DNA of 64,000 nt from Lichtheimia corymbifera B2541 (GCA_000697475.1 JNEU01001091.1:124001-188000), one strand, 5' to 3'; positions 35,833 to 48,780 are shown, numbered from the stretch's first letter. Notes: generated by a model not told the origin, from the letters alone. A program made the numbers and translations.

Positions 35833-36362
35833 GCGTCGAATATTAAACAGGGGAGGGAAAAAAAGAGGAACCAGGCAAAATAATGCTTGTGAAGCTGTTA
35901 ATCTTGGATGTTGTTTTCTATCACCATTTTTGGAAAGTCTTGATTGAATGGGCTCACCACCACCACATTTTATTGTCATCTACTACAATAAACCTTCTAT
36001 GCACATTGGGCTCATCGCTGATTAAAGCTGCATCAAGTGCCCATTATATATGCCCAACACCCTGATCAATTATGCAACAACAAAACCACCGATTACCCAA
36101 TTCAGGGGCCCCCTTCTTTTTCACAATGCCGACAAGTTATTATTGTAGCTCATCATTTTAAAAAGTATACCAGGTAAATGGACAAGTATCATAGCAACCC
36201 CCAACAAGTAACGTGATTTATCATTTAGGTATTGTAAGCAAAAGATACCTTTGCCAGGTGGGTGGGAAAACAGCATGGATCTACCCTTCCATAAATAGAA
36301 TTCACCGCTTCTTTTACTGACTCATCGTAAATGCAGCTTCTTTTTTTCCTTTTCACAATTCA
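35833..36362. promoter_or_regulatory. Divergent promoter region, four-TM protein and acyl-CoA-binding protein
   Basis: 530 bp between divergent start codons, with no gene. A CATAAATAG string lies about 75 bp before the acyl-CoA-binding protein start (36289-36297). Nothing else was identified. Confidence 0.35.
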
Positions 36363-37602
36363 ATGACAGCAGCATCGACAGCTTCATACACAACACAAAT
36401 ACGTTTCTGCAGAGCATTAAACGTCGTACGATCTCTACCGGACAAGGGTGCATTACAACCGACTTCGACAGAGAAACTCAACCTCTATGGATTGTACAAG
36501 CAAGCAACACAAGGAGACTGCAGCATTTCACGTCCTTCATCACGGCAAATGAGCCGTTATGCCAAATGGTATGAGTGAATGACTTTTTATTAGGATACAA
36601 GTAGTAGTAACTAGGGTTGAATAGGAAAGCATGGGAGCGTAGACGAGGACTGAGTCCTGTGGATGCACAACGTCTTTATGTCAACTCTTTAGTTGAATTA
36701 CTTGTCGAGGTATGTCATGCATGTGATTTATTTTACGTGATACTCATTACCCCCATTCAAGTTTATTAACAGATACCCTGATCACGAACAAACGTCTACT
36801 TTGAGCGATGCCCTTCAATACATTGATATGAAAGAGGTTGACGAAGAAGGAACAGGTATTATTATATAACCACCTATTTGTGATACTATGACTTACATAT
36901 ATATTATTACGAGTAGAATCATTTGTGGATGCTTGGGATCCAGAAGAAGCAGAAAAAGAAGAATATTACCTCGCTCATTTGGGACCACATCAGCTGGAGT
37001 TATCTGAAGTATCATCGCCTGAACAACAACAACATCGCTATCGAGACTTCCCCACACCATCACTTGCGACCTTTACATCTAGTGGAAGTACGCATCAGAA
37101 CTTTCCAGAAACACCTGATTTATCTCCACCTACCTACCGCAAACATCGCAACAAATATGTTCGGCCCAACGACTTTTTAGCAACTCGTAGTGTTATTTCT
37201 GATACCGATACCATTGACCGTGAAGTAGCTGCAGCAACAGCTTCGCTTGGCATCAGCTCTCCTAGTTACCATCCTTACAAACCAGCTCCATCAGAACGTG
37301 CACTTGAAGGATTACAAACCGATATCACAGCACTTTCAGAGCAATTGGATATGATGCGCAAAAGTTTGGCAGATCGTGAAAAACGTGATCGTGATATGGT
37401 GCGTTGGTCATGGTTACGACTCGTCAAGGCCGTAATCAAGCATACCCTGATTAATTCATTTGTCCTGTTACTTATCTTTTTGGTATTACTGAAACGAAAA
37501 TCACCCATCGCTCTTGCCATTGCCCACTACATGACTCCCCGTATACGAGAGGCTACCAAGTACTTGGTTCATCGCGTGGTCTTTTGGAAGGTCACTGTGT
37601 AG
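36363..37602 (+). CDS. Tail-anchored acyl-CoA-binding protein (ACBD5/Atg37-like)
   Basis: Four exons (36363-36568, 36625-36709, 36762-36855, 36917-37602) give 356 residues. Residues ~10-110 are an acyl-CoA-binding domain: RFCRALNVVRSLPDKGALQP, TEKLNLYGLYKQATQGDC (the YxxYKQATxGD core that contacts the CoA), RYAKWKAWERRRGLSPVDAQ and YVNSLVELL. A disordered acidic middle, a short coiled coil (LQTDITALSEQLDMMRKSLA) and a C-terminal membrane segment (LINSFVLLLIFLVLLKRK) follow. ACBP head plus coiled coil plus tail anchor is the plan of ACBD4/5 and fungal Atg37, which act at peroxisomes and ER contacts. The location is inferred. It is tail-to-tail with the CotH gene, 150 bp apart. Confidence 0.88.
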
Positions 37603-37752
37603 TTGGAAAGGATATCCACCACCATCATTTCATTATATCGAGAAAAAAGCATGTACCATCATTCTCTTCTTCCTATATCTCAACATCCACATCAACTATA
37701 TATATACATATTTACTAAACATTCTGGTCATGAAAATGAATATCTTCGTATA

Positions 37753-39793
37753 TTATATCGGTAGAATGTCAAGCAAACTGCTCTTGTGTCTATCATTATT
37801 GCTTTTTCCACCGCCGTTATAGTGATTTTTGACATTCTGATGCTTTACTTTGATGAACTCCTTGACACCATCTAGGGAACTGTAACCTGTAGGGCCATTC
37901 ACAGCTTGCATAAGCCCAACATCGTTTTGACGCTGGCGACGTCCAAAATCGTTTACAGTAAGTATGTCGACATCCGTTTGACCAATCAAGCCTAGTAAAT
38001 GAGCAACCACCGCAAAATCGTGGGAACGTAAAAGTGGTACATGGCTGACACGAGGGCAACTCAGGTCCCAGGCAACATCTTGTTGTATCATGGCAACCGT
38101 GTCATCAATATATTGGCCGAGTACATCTAAGCTTAAGAGCTTATCATTAAGTTCACGGATCAAATCGTCGAATCGCTTTGCATATTCAGGAACGTTTAAG
38201 AACTGCATCAATGGACGCTTGGTAAGGGTACTTGCAAATTCTCTCCAATCACCCGTTTCCATTTGTGAAAGCTTGACAAGTGCAGTTGAACCCAGGATAA
38301 GATCAATATCCCACAAAATAAACACAAACTTGGTGCTGTCAGGAGCTGTTTGATAAACAAAGAAATTATCTGCCACCGCGAGATATCCATCAGCAAAGCC
38401 CATTAGCATCTCAAGAGCCATTCTGAATATATATATAAAAGTGAGCCTTCTGCTGCATGAATCACATGTATCGGAGTTTTTACATACGCTCTTAAAACGC
38501 TTTCCATATCCCAATGGGCCTCCCATGCATCCACCTTTCCCGGTGCAGACGAAAGGAACTTGGTTAGTTCGATAAGAGCCTTGTAATTTGATTCACCTGA
38601 GGATGGGTCTTCTGCAATTTTATATTCGCCGAGCGTATATGGTTGAGGGTCATCACCATAATAACTGAGATCAGACACACGATCTCCCAGGAGCTCAGCC
38701 TTGACATTGGTGTATTTGCCTTGATACAGTGTCCCTTGTTGATAATCCTTGTCTCCATCAGCAAACTCGTTTCTCAGCCAAGGGTCTTTGAATTTTTCAA
38801 TCAGCCCAAATAACCCAATAGCTTGATCATTGATATAAAGTCTTCGTAGGATATGTGAGATTCTTTCGCGCACTACTCCTCCTCAATAAGAACAATAATG
38901 GTGTACTGTACCTGACAAAGCTAAAATCAGTCGTGGGTACACCAGCTGAACGCAACATTTTGAATCCAAGAGCCTCACGGATATAGGAAGGATCGGTATC
39001 CAAGGCTCGCAGCTTGAGACGACGATATCCATAAAGATACGATTTCTTAGGCAGCTTGATGTTGTAGGATAATTTGGCACTCTCACGGGCTTGGCGGCCT
39101 GATACTTCAAATTCCACACCGGAAAATGATTGTACATCATCAAGGCTACATTACCAAATGCAAGAGTGTAAGCACCCCTTTCCATTCTCCATGTCAAAAC
39201 CAAATGCCGCCTCCTTATTAATCGATATTTTACCTGATCCAAGTCATTGTGGTATTCACTTGAATATCGTCGTCCGCTTTCTTATGCATGTTGTTGATAC
39301 CATTTGCGTCGCCGGTGATATGGATTGTAGGTATTTCCCCATCCTTGTGCAATTTGCTATCGATGCGGTGGATAAGGGGTAGGGGTTCAAGTACTTGGGG
39401 TAGCTGTGCAATTTTCCACTTGTTGCGGGAGCGATTATAATGTTCGTTGGGTGAGCTATCAGCTTCGAATGGCTCTCGTACAAATGGCTCATGATCAATG
39501 ATATTGTTAGATGAATCGACTTTGGCGTAATAGTATCCATTGTTGGCTGCTGGTGCTAATCCGGAAAATAGAAGCTTTGAAGAAGGTGTGGTATCCATTG
39601 GATAGGTCCTGCCATCAACGATAACAGCCATTCCTTGCTCATTGTTTGTCAATAATGAAATCACATTGTACTTGATTCCTTGTGCCAAGATGGGTAATAC
39701 GAAAAAGGCAAGGAAGCTAACAACTATTATTCAGGCATCAGACACCATTATGATTGATGTGATGTGAATGGGCTTACAGTAATAAATCAGCAT
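37753..39793 (-). CDS. CotH-family secreted protein
   Basis: Five exons: 39793-39778 (16 nt), 39723-39234, 39145-38912, 38841-38488, 38422-37753; 587 residues. The tiny first exon completes a signal peptide (MLIYYFVSFLAFFVLPILAQ). The CotH kinase-like fold follows: FSGVEFEVSGRQARESAKLS, LPKKSYLYGYRRLKLRA, YIREALGFKMLRSAGVP, LYINDQAIGLFGLIEKF, and later NFFVYQTAPDSTKFVFILWD, with the DIDL metal/active-site stretch. CotH proteins are spore-coat kinase-like proteins that are expanded in Mucorales, where some act at the spore surface in host contact. This copy lacks an evident C-terminal GPI signal, and the short surface motif reported for invasion-associated members is not evident. Confidence 0.9.
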
Positions 39794-40239
39794 AGATGAT
39801 AATGAATAAGGATGTAAGAATGAATGAAAGAAGGGCACTGCTTGCAAAAGTATTATATATATTATTATGCCATCCTATCCTCCCTAACATGCAATGCCCT
39901 ACTGATGTTGAAGCAGCAGTACTCCCTCCCCTTTTCCTTCAAAGAGCCAATTGATTATTAGAGTGCATCAGGTTGCATTGACATAAAGAGACATACATGA
40001 GATATCCATGACAAAAAGTGCGTGTGGTTAAGAAAGCAGGTCTGTATTCTCGGGGATCATTCTATGCGTTGGGCTGAGTTTCAAAATCCAGGTCATTGGT
40101 TGCCAAGAATCCATGCGCCTTGTACTGCTGTTGCTTCTTCGCTTGACATTCAACCCTGCACTCTTGTTCTTGTCCTCTTTCTTTCTCCAAAAGATAAAAG
40201 ACTGGTGTATCGCCAGCAATACCATTTTACGGCAAAGTG
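39794..40239. promoter_or_regulatory. Divergent promoter region, CotH and Neo1
   Basis: 446 bp between divergent starts. An alternating ATTATATATATTATTAT run (39850-39870) lies about 60 bp upstream of the CotH start and may act as its TATA region. There is no gene. Confidence 0.35.
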
Positions 40240-43200
40240 ATGCGTAGAGAATCTCGATCCATTGAACTTCGAAAGCTCATGCCTTTTTCTGATCGTGCCG
40301 GAAGCAGCAAAAAGTACAGAACGTCTGATTCGATACATAGCGATGAAGATCCTCTTATCGACGAGGAATTGGCTGTAAGCAACTCCATTCGGTTCAATGC
40401 ACCCTTTTATTCACATGATGCTCGATGCAGGAATCTTCGCCGCTGACAGGAACGCGTCGACCGTCGACAAGGAAACGTAAACCGTTCAAACTGAATTGCT
40501 GGCCATTCGTTCGTTCACCACGCAAGCAAAACCCAAGGACCATTCCTTTCCACGCCAATGGTAAGTTCATTAGTGAGAGGGAGACTGACAGAATACCAAG
40601 GAGCTCATCGTCAGTTGTTGTCAGACAAACAAAAGAAGTACACGCCCAATATCATCGTCAACCAAAAGTACAATATCCTTACCTTTATCCCCTTGGTTCT
40701 CTTTGAGCAGGTATTGCATGGAACGCAGGAATCGTGAAGCGTATTTGAAAGGCTGATCCAATGTCGTAGTTTGTCGTCTTTTTCAACCTCTACTTTTTAC
40801 TCGTCGCATTATCACAATTCGTTCCAGCACTCAAAATTGGTAACACCAAGCATTGACCATGGTGCATGCAACAACCCACGTCCTAATACACTGTTCTCTT
40901 TTAAAGGATACATCTTCACCTACTTTGGGCCGCTATGTTTCGTGCTACTCGTGACCATCAGCAAAGAAGCCATGGATGATCTTCAGCGATATAAGCGCGA
41001 CAAGGAAGCCAATTCTCAGCTATATCAAACATTGACACCGAGTGGATTACGACATGTTCCAAGTTCAAAGATCCGGGTGGGCGATATGGTTATTTTACAA
41101 AAGGATCAAAGGGTAAGTCATGTGGGATAGGAAGATACATACATGAGATGACTCAAGTGATTAATAGATACCTGCTGATATGATCTTATTGCGTACGACT
41201 GAAGACAATGGCTCTTGCTTTATTCGCACGGATCAACTCGATGGTGAAACGGACTGGAAACTTCGATTGGCAGTACCTTCTTTGCAACGATTACCAGCTG
41301 ATGACTCTCTTATCCAAGTTCGGGGTGAAATCTATGGTAGGCTATGCTTATCCACCCACTCGCTCACACACTTTATATACTAATGAACTCATAGCCGACG
41401 CACCTCACAAGGATATCCATTCATTCATTGGCACTTTTACCCATGTCGACGAGGAAACAGGCATTGAACAACGCGAACCGCTAAGTGTGGAGAACACTCT
41501 GTGGACCAACACTGTGCTTGCTTCCGGGTCAGCTATTGGATTTGTGATATACACTGGCAAGGATACTCGAGCTGTCATGAACACCAACCATCCAAAGACA
41601 AAAGTGGGATTACTTGATACCGAAATCAATCGTTTGGCAAAGGTTTGTACAAATATCGAGATTGAAATAAAACATGCGTATTGATACAAGGTTTAGATTC
41701 TCTTTATTGTCACACTGGCTCTTTCAATCACCATGGTGGGATTCAATGGGTTCCATGGCCTGTGGTACATTTACGTTTTCCGATTCCTGATTCTATTTTC
41801 ATCCATCATTCCTATCAGGTAAAAGAACATTCAGTTATCTTGAAAACGACGATTACTTACCATGGTATATGACTAGTTTGAGAGTGAATCTGGATATGGG
41901 AAAAACGGTCTATGCACGCCAGATCGAGAACGATGAAGACATTGAAGGCACCATTGTTCGTACCAGCACACTTCCTGAAGAACTTGGTCGAATTGGCTAC
42001 TTGCTATCTGACAAAACTGGCACCTTGACAAAGAATGGTAAGTAAATGTGGGATATTTGAATATCTTGTTGTTAACACTGGATTATAGATATGGAATTGA
42101 AGAAATTGCATATGGGAACCATGTCTTACAGCTTGGATACTATGGATGAAATCATGTCCCATCTCGCGTCCGCATTTGAAGACCAGGAACCGGGTAAGTG
42201 GCCCAAACACACACACACACCGACATTATGTAAGGCAGAGAGAATTTATGAAAAGACCATATAGGCTTGATCCAAACGGGCACTGGCGTTGTTGGTATCT
42301 CTGGCAAGGGTCGTCGCAATATTTCTTTCCGAATTAAGGATATCGTTCAGGCACTTGCTCTATGTCACAATGTAAGAGCTGATGAATGAAATCGATTCGC
42401 CAACCATTGACATTTTGTTTACAGGTTACTCCGGTCACTGGCGACCATGGCGAGCTTACTTATCAAGCATCCAGCCCTGATGAAGTGGCTATTGTCAAGT
42501 GGACTGAGCAAATGGGGTTGACCTTGGTTGCACGTGATGTCAGCAAGATCCAGCTACGTGTAGAAGCGACTGGAGCGCTTTTGGATTATGATGTCTTGCA
42601 TATCTTTCCGTTCACGAGCGAGACCAAGCGTATGGGCATCATTATTCGTGACAGACAAACCAACGAAGTCACCTTTTATGAAAAGGGTGCTGATGTGGTG
42701 ATGAGCACTATTGTCCAATACAATGACTGGTATGTATCGAGGAGGGGTGGCAGATATTGGTAAAAAAGCTTATACGTTATGATAGGTTGGATGAAGAATG
42801 TGGAAACATGGCTCGTGAAGGTTTACGTACGCTTGTTGTCGCCAAAAAACGTTTATCCGTCGACATCTATGAGGAATTTAGGACAAAGTAAGTTGCGCCT
42901 TTATATAACATCAGGACCTTATTAATAATCAAATGTATAGGTTTCAAGAAGCTGAGCTCTCTCTTCATGATCGCAATGCAAGGAAGCAAGCTGTTATCGA
43001 AGAAGTGCTTGAAACAGATTTGGAACTTTTGGGTGTTACTGGCGTGGAAGATAAGCTACAAGATGGCGTCAAGAATACACTCGAACAATTGCGAAATGCT
43101 GGTCTTAGGATTTGGATGTTAACAGGTGAATGAATGTGATATACATATCTTCGTGAGCATGGTTATTAATGCATGGGCGCTACAGGTGACAAAATCGAAA

Positions 43201-44824
43201 CCGCCACATGTATCGCAGTCTCTTCCAAGCTTGTCTCTCGTAATCAAAATATTCACCAAATCGCTAAACGTAAGTAGAAAGCAACGTATGTATACTCCAT
43301 TATCGCCGCTCACCATGTCTCTCCAGTCAAAAATCCTGTGGATGTATTGAACGAGCTGGACAATCTCAGGTCTAAGGTTGATTGCTGCCTCGTCATCGAT
43401 GGTGAATCATTACAGGTACGGTGGATGGATGGATGACTGTCATAGCATGCATGTTCGCTTACGCCAAGTGCAATTAGTTATGCCTGGATCATTTCCAAGA
43501 TGAATTTGTTGATGTTGCAACCCTACTACCTGCCGTGGTTTGTTGTCGATGCTCCCCAACTCAAAAGGTAATAGAATACAAAGCCTTATAGCCTCGATAC
43601 CATATATTGATCATCACGACAACAGGCCGAGATCACTCGTATCATTCGACATCATACGCAAAAACGTGTCCTTTGTATCGGCGATGGTGGAAATGACGTG
43701 AGTATGATTCAAGCAGCCAATGTTGGTAAGTTGAGCACATTGATTGCTTCTTTTGGGTAGGATACTTAGCTATTGCAAATTCTAGGTATCGGCATCGTTG
43801 GAAAGGAAGGACGGCAAGCGTCTCTCGCAGCGGATTTCTCAGTGACCCAATTTAGCCATATCACCAAACTTATGCGTAAGTGCTAGATCTCATATTGGTG
43901 GGGGGCATGGATTACAAAATGCTAACTCGAGCATATAGTTTGGCACGGTCGAAACAGTTATAAGCGATCAGCAAAGCTTTCACAATTTGTCATTCATCGC
44001 GGTTTGATTATATCTGTCATGCAAGCTGTTTTCTCGGCGCTATTCTACTTTGCACCTATCGCAATTTATCAAGGCATGCTGATTGTCGGGTAAGGATAAA
44101 AGCCAACCATACATACAATCTTTGCTGGTCATTGATAAGATATTTCCAGTTATGCAACGGTCTACACTATGGCACCTGTCTTCTCACTCGTGTTGGATCA
44201 AGATGTGAGCGAAGAGATTGCATTACTGTACCCAGAGCTCTATAAGGATTTGACCAAGGCAAGTCTTTATATACCCTTCCATTAGTGAGTAAGCTGCTGA
44301 CCGTTTCTATAGGGTCGTTCATTGTCATACCGCACATTCTTCACGTGGCTTTTGATCAGTGTATACCAGGGAGGCGCGATTATGGTCTTATCCATCATCC
44401 TTTTCGAGAATGAATTCATCCACATCGTGTCCATATCATTTACAGCATTAATCTTCAATGAATTACTGATGGTCGCTTTGGAAATTAATACCTGGTAAGA
44501 TCGGGTTTCGTAGGGATCGTGCGGAAATTGTATGCTAACACATGCATGACAGGCACCGCCTCATGGTGATTGCCGAAATAGTGACGATGCTTATATATAT
44601 TGGTTCCATGTGGCTCTTACCTACCTATTTCGGTGAGTCGACTAATGCACGATACTTGAAACGTATATCTAACGCATTGATGTGTTATAGACATGTCCTT
44701 CATTCTTACCACGCGATTCGTATGGAAGGTTGCAGTGATTACGGCTGTAAGCAGCTTACCGCTGTATGTTGCGAAATTGATCAAGCGACGTTATGCTCCA
44801 CCTAGCTACACCAAATTGACATAG
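40240..44824 (+). CDS. NEO1: P4-type ATPase, Neo1-class phospholipid flippase
   Basis: Twenty-four small exons give 1079 residues: 40240-40374, 40431-40560, 40625-40710, 40770-40839, 40907-41112, 41168-41336, 41395-41642, 41697-41818, 41877-42037, 42089-42193, 42265-42371, 42425-42729, 42786-42887, 42941-43125, 43186-43269, 43327-43415, 43478-43567, 43626-43725, 43786-43875, 43939-44089, 44150-44258, 44313-44494, 44553-44632, 44691-44824. Motifs: [20 protein letters not shown] (TM1 entry), [12 protein letters not shown] (actuator), [10 protein letters not shown] (phosphorylated Asp), [38 protein letters not shown] and [19 protein letters not shown] (hinge). [12 protein letters not shown] before TM3 and the short C-terminus mark the Neo1/ATP9A-B class, which works without a Cdc50 partner at Golgi/endosomes. 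Intron 21 is GC-AG (AAG|GCAAGT). Confidence 0.96.
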
Positions 44825-45227
44825 ACTGCAATGTAACATCAATACATATTATAAGTACTATATAAAGGATGAAACCTTTTTGTGAATACCAAGAAACAGT
44901 GTCTATTTAGCTAATCCATTTGCTGGGCCACATTGTTGAATCCGAGATAAATAGGAAATTCATGCAACAATACGCTATGCAATTCAACCCTCTGACACTG
45001 AGACCATTTTCTATCGCATCGCCTAGCATCAATGAACAGCTTTTATTCGCTTTAATATTATGTTTGCAGGTCGAACTGTGAATCACTACATAGTATAAAA
45101 GGAAGGGCAAGAAAAAAAAGACATTTTATAATAGAGATGTTTCCCGCTGAAACGGATATTAATTGCTGTATTCCTTCCCGATATATATCTTATCCACAGT
45201 TAACGAGGGTATCATTCTGATGTTTAT
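44825..45227. other. Convergent 3' intergenic region
   Basis: 403 bp between the 3' ends of the flippase gene and the Vps2 gene. AT-rich, with AATA/TATAA-like polyadenylation context on both strands. No gene seen. Confidence 0.4.
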
Positions 45228-46148
45228 CTACTCTCGTCGCAAGTTATCCAAACGCGCTTGCAATGCAGCATCATCCGCAGATAGGCCTTCAGCTTGTGGG
45301 ACTCTTTCGGCAGCAGGTGCTGGTGCTGCTGGTTGCTTAATACCTGTGGGAGCTTCTGCCAACTAAATTATGTTGTCAGCCGAACGTTGCATATCGCCAA
45401 CCCATTTCAACCCAGTGTTTGTTTTACCTCTTGGTTCAAGCTGATACCAATTTCATCCAGGACCTTGTTGACGATCTCTTCACTTTCCACCTCATCTTCC
45501 TCGTCCTCCATGACATCGTCAATGGCGTCGCCCATCATTTCCTCCTTCATATCCATGACTTCGCTTTCCTTTTCAAATTCCATCATGATCTGCTGGATCT
45601 TTGGTAGATTCATTTGTCGATTCATCGAAGACATGGCTTTGCTAGCACCTTTCATAGCGTCAGCCATTTGTTGATTGGATCGTAGGGTCTAATAGATCAT
45701 ACGTTAGACATTAATGCATCACGAACATTGCTTTCATATGTACCTGAATACGTAATCCAACCGCTTGTAATTGTGTCTTCATCTGATAGAACTTTTGAAC
45801 ATATCGCCTCGTACGTACGAGATCCTTGGCCATCACTTTGCAAGCATTCTGTAATACTCCTATATCAGCACCTTGCGTTGCACGGCCATATCCTTTCGTC
45901 TCTTACCATTTGATTTGCTTTGGCAGACTTTTTAATATCGGCAATAAGCTTCTTTTCTTGTCGCTCCAGTCGCTCTCGTTCTCGATCCAGTTCTCGTTGA
46001 GCCTTGGTAATGGTGCGCTGATGTTGACGCAACATCTCGGCAGGCGTCTTTTTACGTCCGAATAAGAAATCCTGAACATAGCATAACCATCAATGTAAGC
46101 ACCCAAAACATGACACGACGGAATGAAGGACGAAGGGATATTCACCAT
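45228..46148 (-). CDS. VPS2: ESCRT-III subunit Vps2 (Did4/CHMP2)
   Basis: Five exons: 46148-46146, 46071-45907, 45848-45744, 45688-45428, 45362-45228. The first coding exon is just the ATG, spliced to DFLFGRKKTPAEMLRQHQR. The result is 222 residues, the size of CHMP2A. Helix 1 is basic (RELDRERERLERQEKKLIAD). The Vps2 signature MNRQMNLPKIQQIMMEFEKE and the acidic EEMMGDAIDDVMEDEEDEVE follow. The C-terminal MIT-interacting motif DAALQARLDNLRRE recruits Vps4. It acts in the last step of membrane scission at endosomes and other sites. Confidence 0.96.
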
Positions 46149-46744
46149 GTTGAAACAAGTAGGTTGGGTGGAGAAGGAAAAGTAGGAACCAAAAGACAAC
46201 CCTCTTCTTGCCAAGAGAAATCAATGGCGATTTTCTAACTCACACGCCTGCTGCTGCATTTCCGCCCAATAATCCTTATCATCCATTCACCGTTTCATAG
46301 TTAATAAACTGTATCTCTTTGCAACGTATAGTAATGATGTCGTTTCCATGGTGATCGGGCAGTGGATGATGAAAGGGACCATCTTGTAAATACCATTCGA
46401 ACATGTTTATGGGAGGATGGATTATTTCTTTCCTTGTAGCCATGTACTGCGCTAACCCTTTCAGATGGCTCATTGTATGCATTGCTGTCTACTATTTTCA
46501 TTGTCAAGAAACATGATGTTTTAAACAAAGAAACACTTCATTAATCAATTCCCTCATGTGATGACCATCGAGGATTTATTATAGCATAGTAAAAGATGGG
46601 ATCTATGGATGCTTAAACCTGGCATGAATGTCGTCAAATGGAGGGTTGCCTAGGAACGTGATTGGACGTCCGTTAACAGTCCTCCGCACGACTAGATTTT
46701 TTTTGTGAGGCATAGCCCAGTTCCACTTTTCTGATCGAGCAATC
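46149..46744. promoter_or_regulatory. Divergent promoter region, Vps2 and eIF3l
   Basis: 596 bp between divergent start codons. No credible gene. A TTTTTTTT-containing stretch (46690-46700) precedes the eIF3l start. Confidence 0.35.
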
Positions 46745-48780
46745 ATGTACCAAGACACATTTGAAGAGGACGACTTGGTGGCCGAGGTCGAGCTTGTTGC
46801 TCAGGCACGCTACTCTGAACATGCTGATTTCGATGACGACTTTGAAGCCGAGGGTACATTATATATAATTGTGTTGGAAGAGGCCCTTATCTCATCTGAT
46901 ATTCGCGTTGCAACAATCTAGTCGTTTCGACCCAGCAACCATCGCCTGCCCAGATTCCTGATGGCGTCCGTAACTTTATTCTCTGTTTCAACCGTTATAT
47001 CTTGGAAAACAACGTCTTGGATCTGCACAACGCGTATGACAACACCTTCAACAAGTTGTCTGACAAGCACTATTCGAAACAGCCATGGCCCGAAGCCGAG
47101 TTGATTGCTCCGCTCGTCAACAATGGTAAATGGTGTTTAAGGGAAATGGGGGAAAATGTCGAGCAATATCATTGATAAGTTATCTTTCAAAGACGAGGTT
47201 ATCTTGACCCTCTATCGTGAGCTCTACTACCGTCACATTTACCGCCGCATGGTTCCCACTCTTGAGCACCGCTTCCGCTCGTATGAAAACTACTGTGATC
47301 TCTTCAACTATATCTTGAGTTAGTATCCCAATCCTCGATTTCAAATCCAATTCTTTGACTCACCCAGTATACCATTAGACTCGGATGGCCCTGTCAATCT
47401 TGAGTTGCCTAACCAATGGCTTTGGGATATCATTGACGAATTCATCTACCAATTCCAATCTTTCAGCAACTATCGTGACCGTCTCAAGAGCAAGACCGAA
47501 GAAGAAATTGCTTTGCTTCGTGACAACCCTCAAATCTGGAGCACTTACAGTGTCCTCAACGTCTTGTATTCTTTCATCTCCAAGTCACGCATCATTGAAC
47601 AAATGTTGGTCAGCAAAAACGGCGGTGATATGATGTAAGTATCAGAAAGGGATCCTAACAAACGAGGTGACTCACCTTTGTGATTAGGGAGGCTGCTGGT
47701 GAATATGGTACTCGTCCTTTGTACAAGACCCTCGGTTACTTTTCAATTATTGGCCTTGTTCGTGTGAACTGTTTGATGGGTGATTATATGCTCGCCCTCA
47801 AGATGATGGATAATGTTGCATTGAGCAGGAAGGTAAGCTTCAAAATAACAATTGGAATATCGCTGAACCGATAATAACTATCTTCAATTCACATAGTCTC
47901 TTATGGCTCGTGTCACTGGTTGTACTTTGACCACTTATTACTACGTCGGTTTTGCTTACATGATGATGCGCCGTTACGCTGATGCTATCAAGACCTTCTC
48001 TGATGCCATTATTTATATCCAACGCTTCAAGCAATATGGTCGTTCTTATCAATCTGAGCAAGTCGGCAAAAAGATGGATCAAATGTATGCTCTCTTGGCC
48101 ATGTGCGTTTCCCTTTGCCCAACCCGTCTCGATGAATCGGTCCATTCTCAACTCCGTGAGCGATATGGTGAACAAATCTCAAAAATGCAAAAGGGGTAAG
48201 TAAGACACCTGTGTGAAAGGAATATCAATATACTAAGGCATGTATATAGCGAGGAAGGCATTCAAGTCTTTGAAGATATGTTCCAACACGCATGCCCCAA
48301 GTTTATTTCTGCATCCCCTCAATTGGATGGCAAGCGCCCTGTAAGTGGCTCCTTTTCATGTAACATGTATATGAAAGCAACAACTAATAACGCAATGCAA
48401 TCCAGGACCCCCACGCTACTCAGGTCAAGTTGTTCACTGCTGATGTCCGCAACCAAATCATGCTCCCTACTCTTCGATCCTTCATGAAGCTCTACACAAC
48501 CATGGGTGTTGACAAGTTGGCCAAGTTCCTTGAAATGACCCCTGAACAACTTACCATGCAACTTCTCATGTACAAGCAAAAGTCCCGTCAAATCAAAAAG
48601 GTGGAAAACGGCAACTTGTTGGATGGTGATTATGTTCCTACCTCTGATCTCGATTTCTGCCTGAAGCAAGATGTCCTTCACATTGCTGAAAGCAAGGTTG
48701 GTCGTCGTGTGGGTGATTGGTTCTTGCGCCAGCTCAACCGATGTGACGATTTGGTAGCTAGTTTGGAACAAAAAGCATAA
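46745..48780 (+). CDS. EIF3L: Translation initiation factor eIF3 subunit L
   Basis: Eight exons (46745-46853, 46922-47125, 47193-47318, 47379-47634, 47688-47832, 47897-48195, 48250-48340, 48406-48780) give 534 residues. The acidic N-terminus is followed by [72 protein letters not shown] and [20 protein letters not shown]. The PCI domain at the C-terminal third ([20 protein letters not shown]) ends [20 protein letters not shown]. eIF3l is one of the PCI subunits of the eIF3 octamer core; it is present in filamentous fungi but absent from S. cerevisiae. The gene is tail-to-tail with the chitin deacetylase. Confidence 0.97.

Noticed and set aside
35404..35979. Single unspliced 191-codon frame as the 5' part of the four-TM gene
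   Set aside because: It is open, but removing the 65-nt and 64-nt introns yields a continuous TM1-TM2 pair (ISLYFAVLSFQNNSPFYSYM) with better membrane character and normal splice sites.
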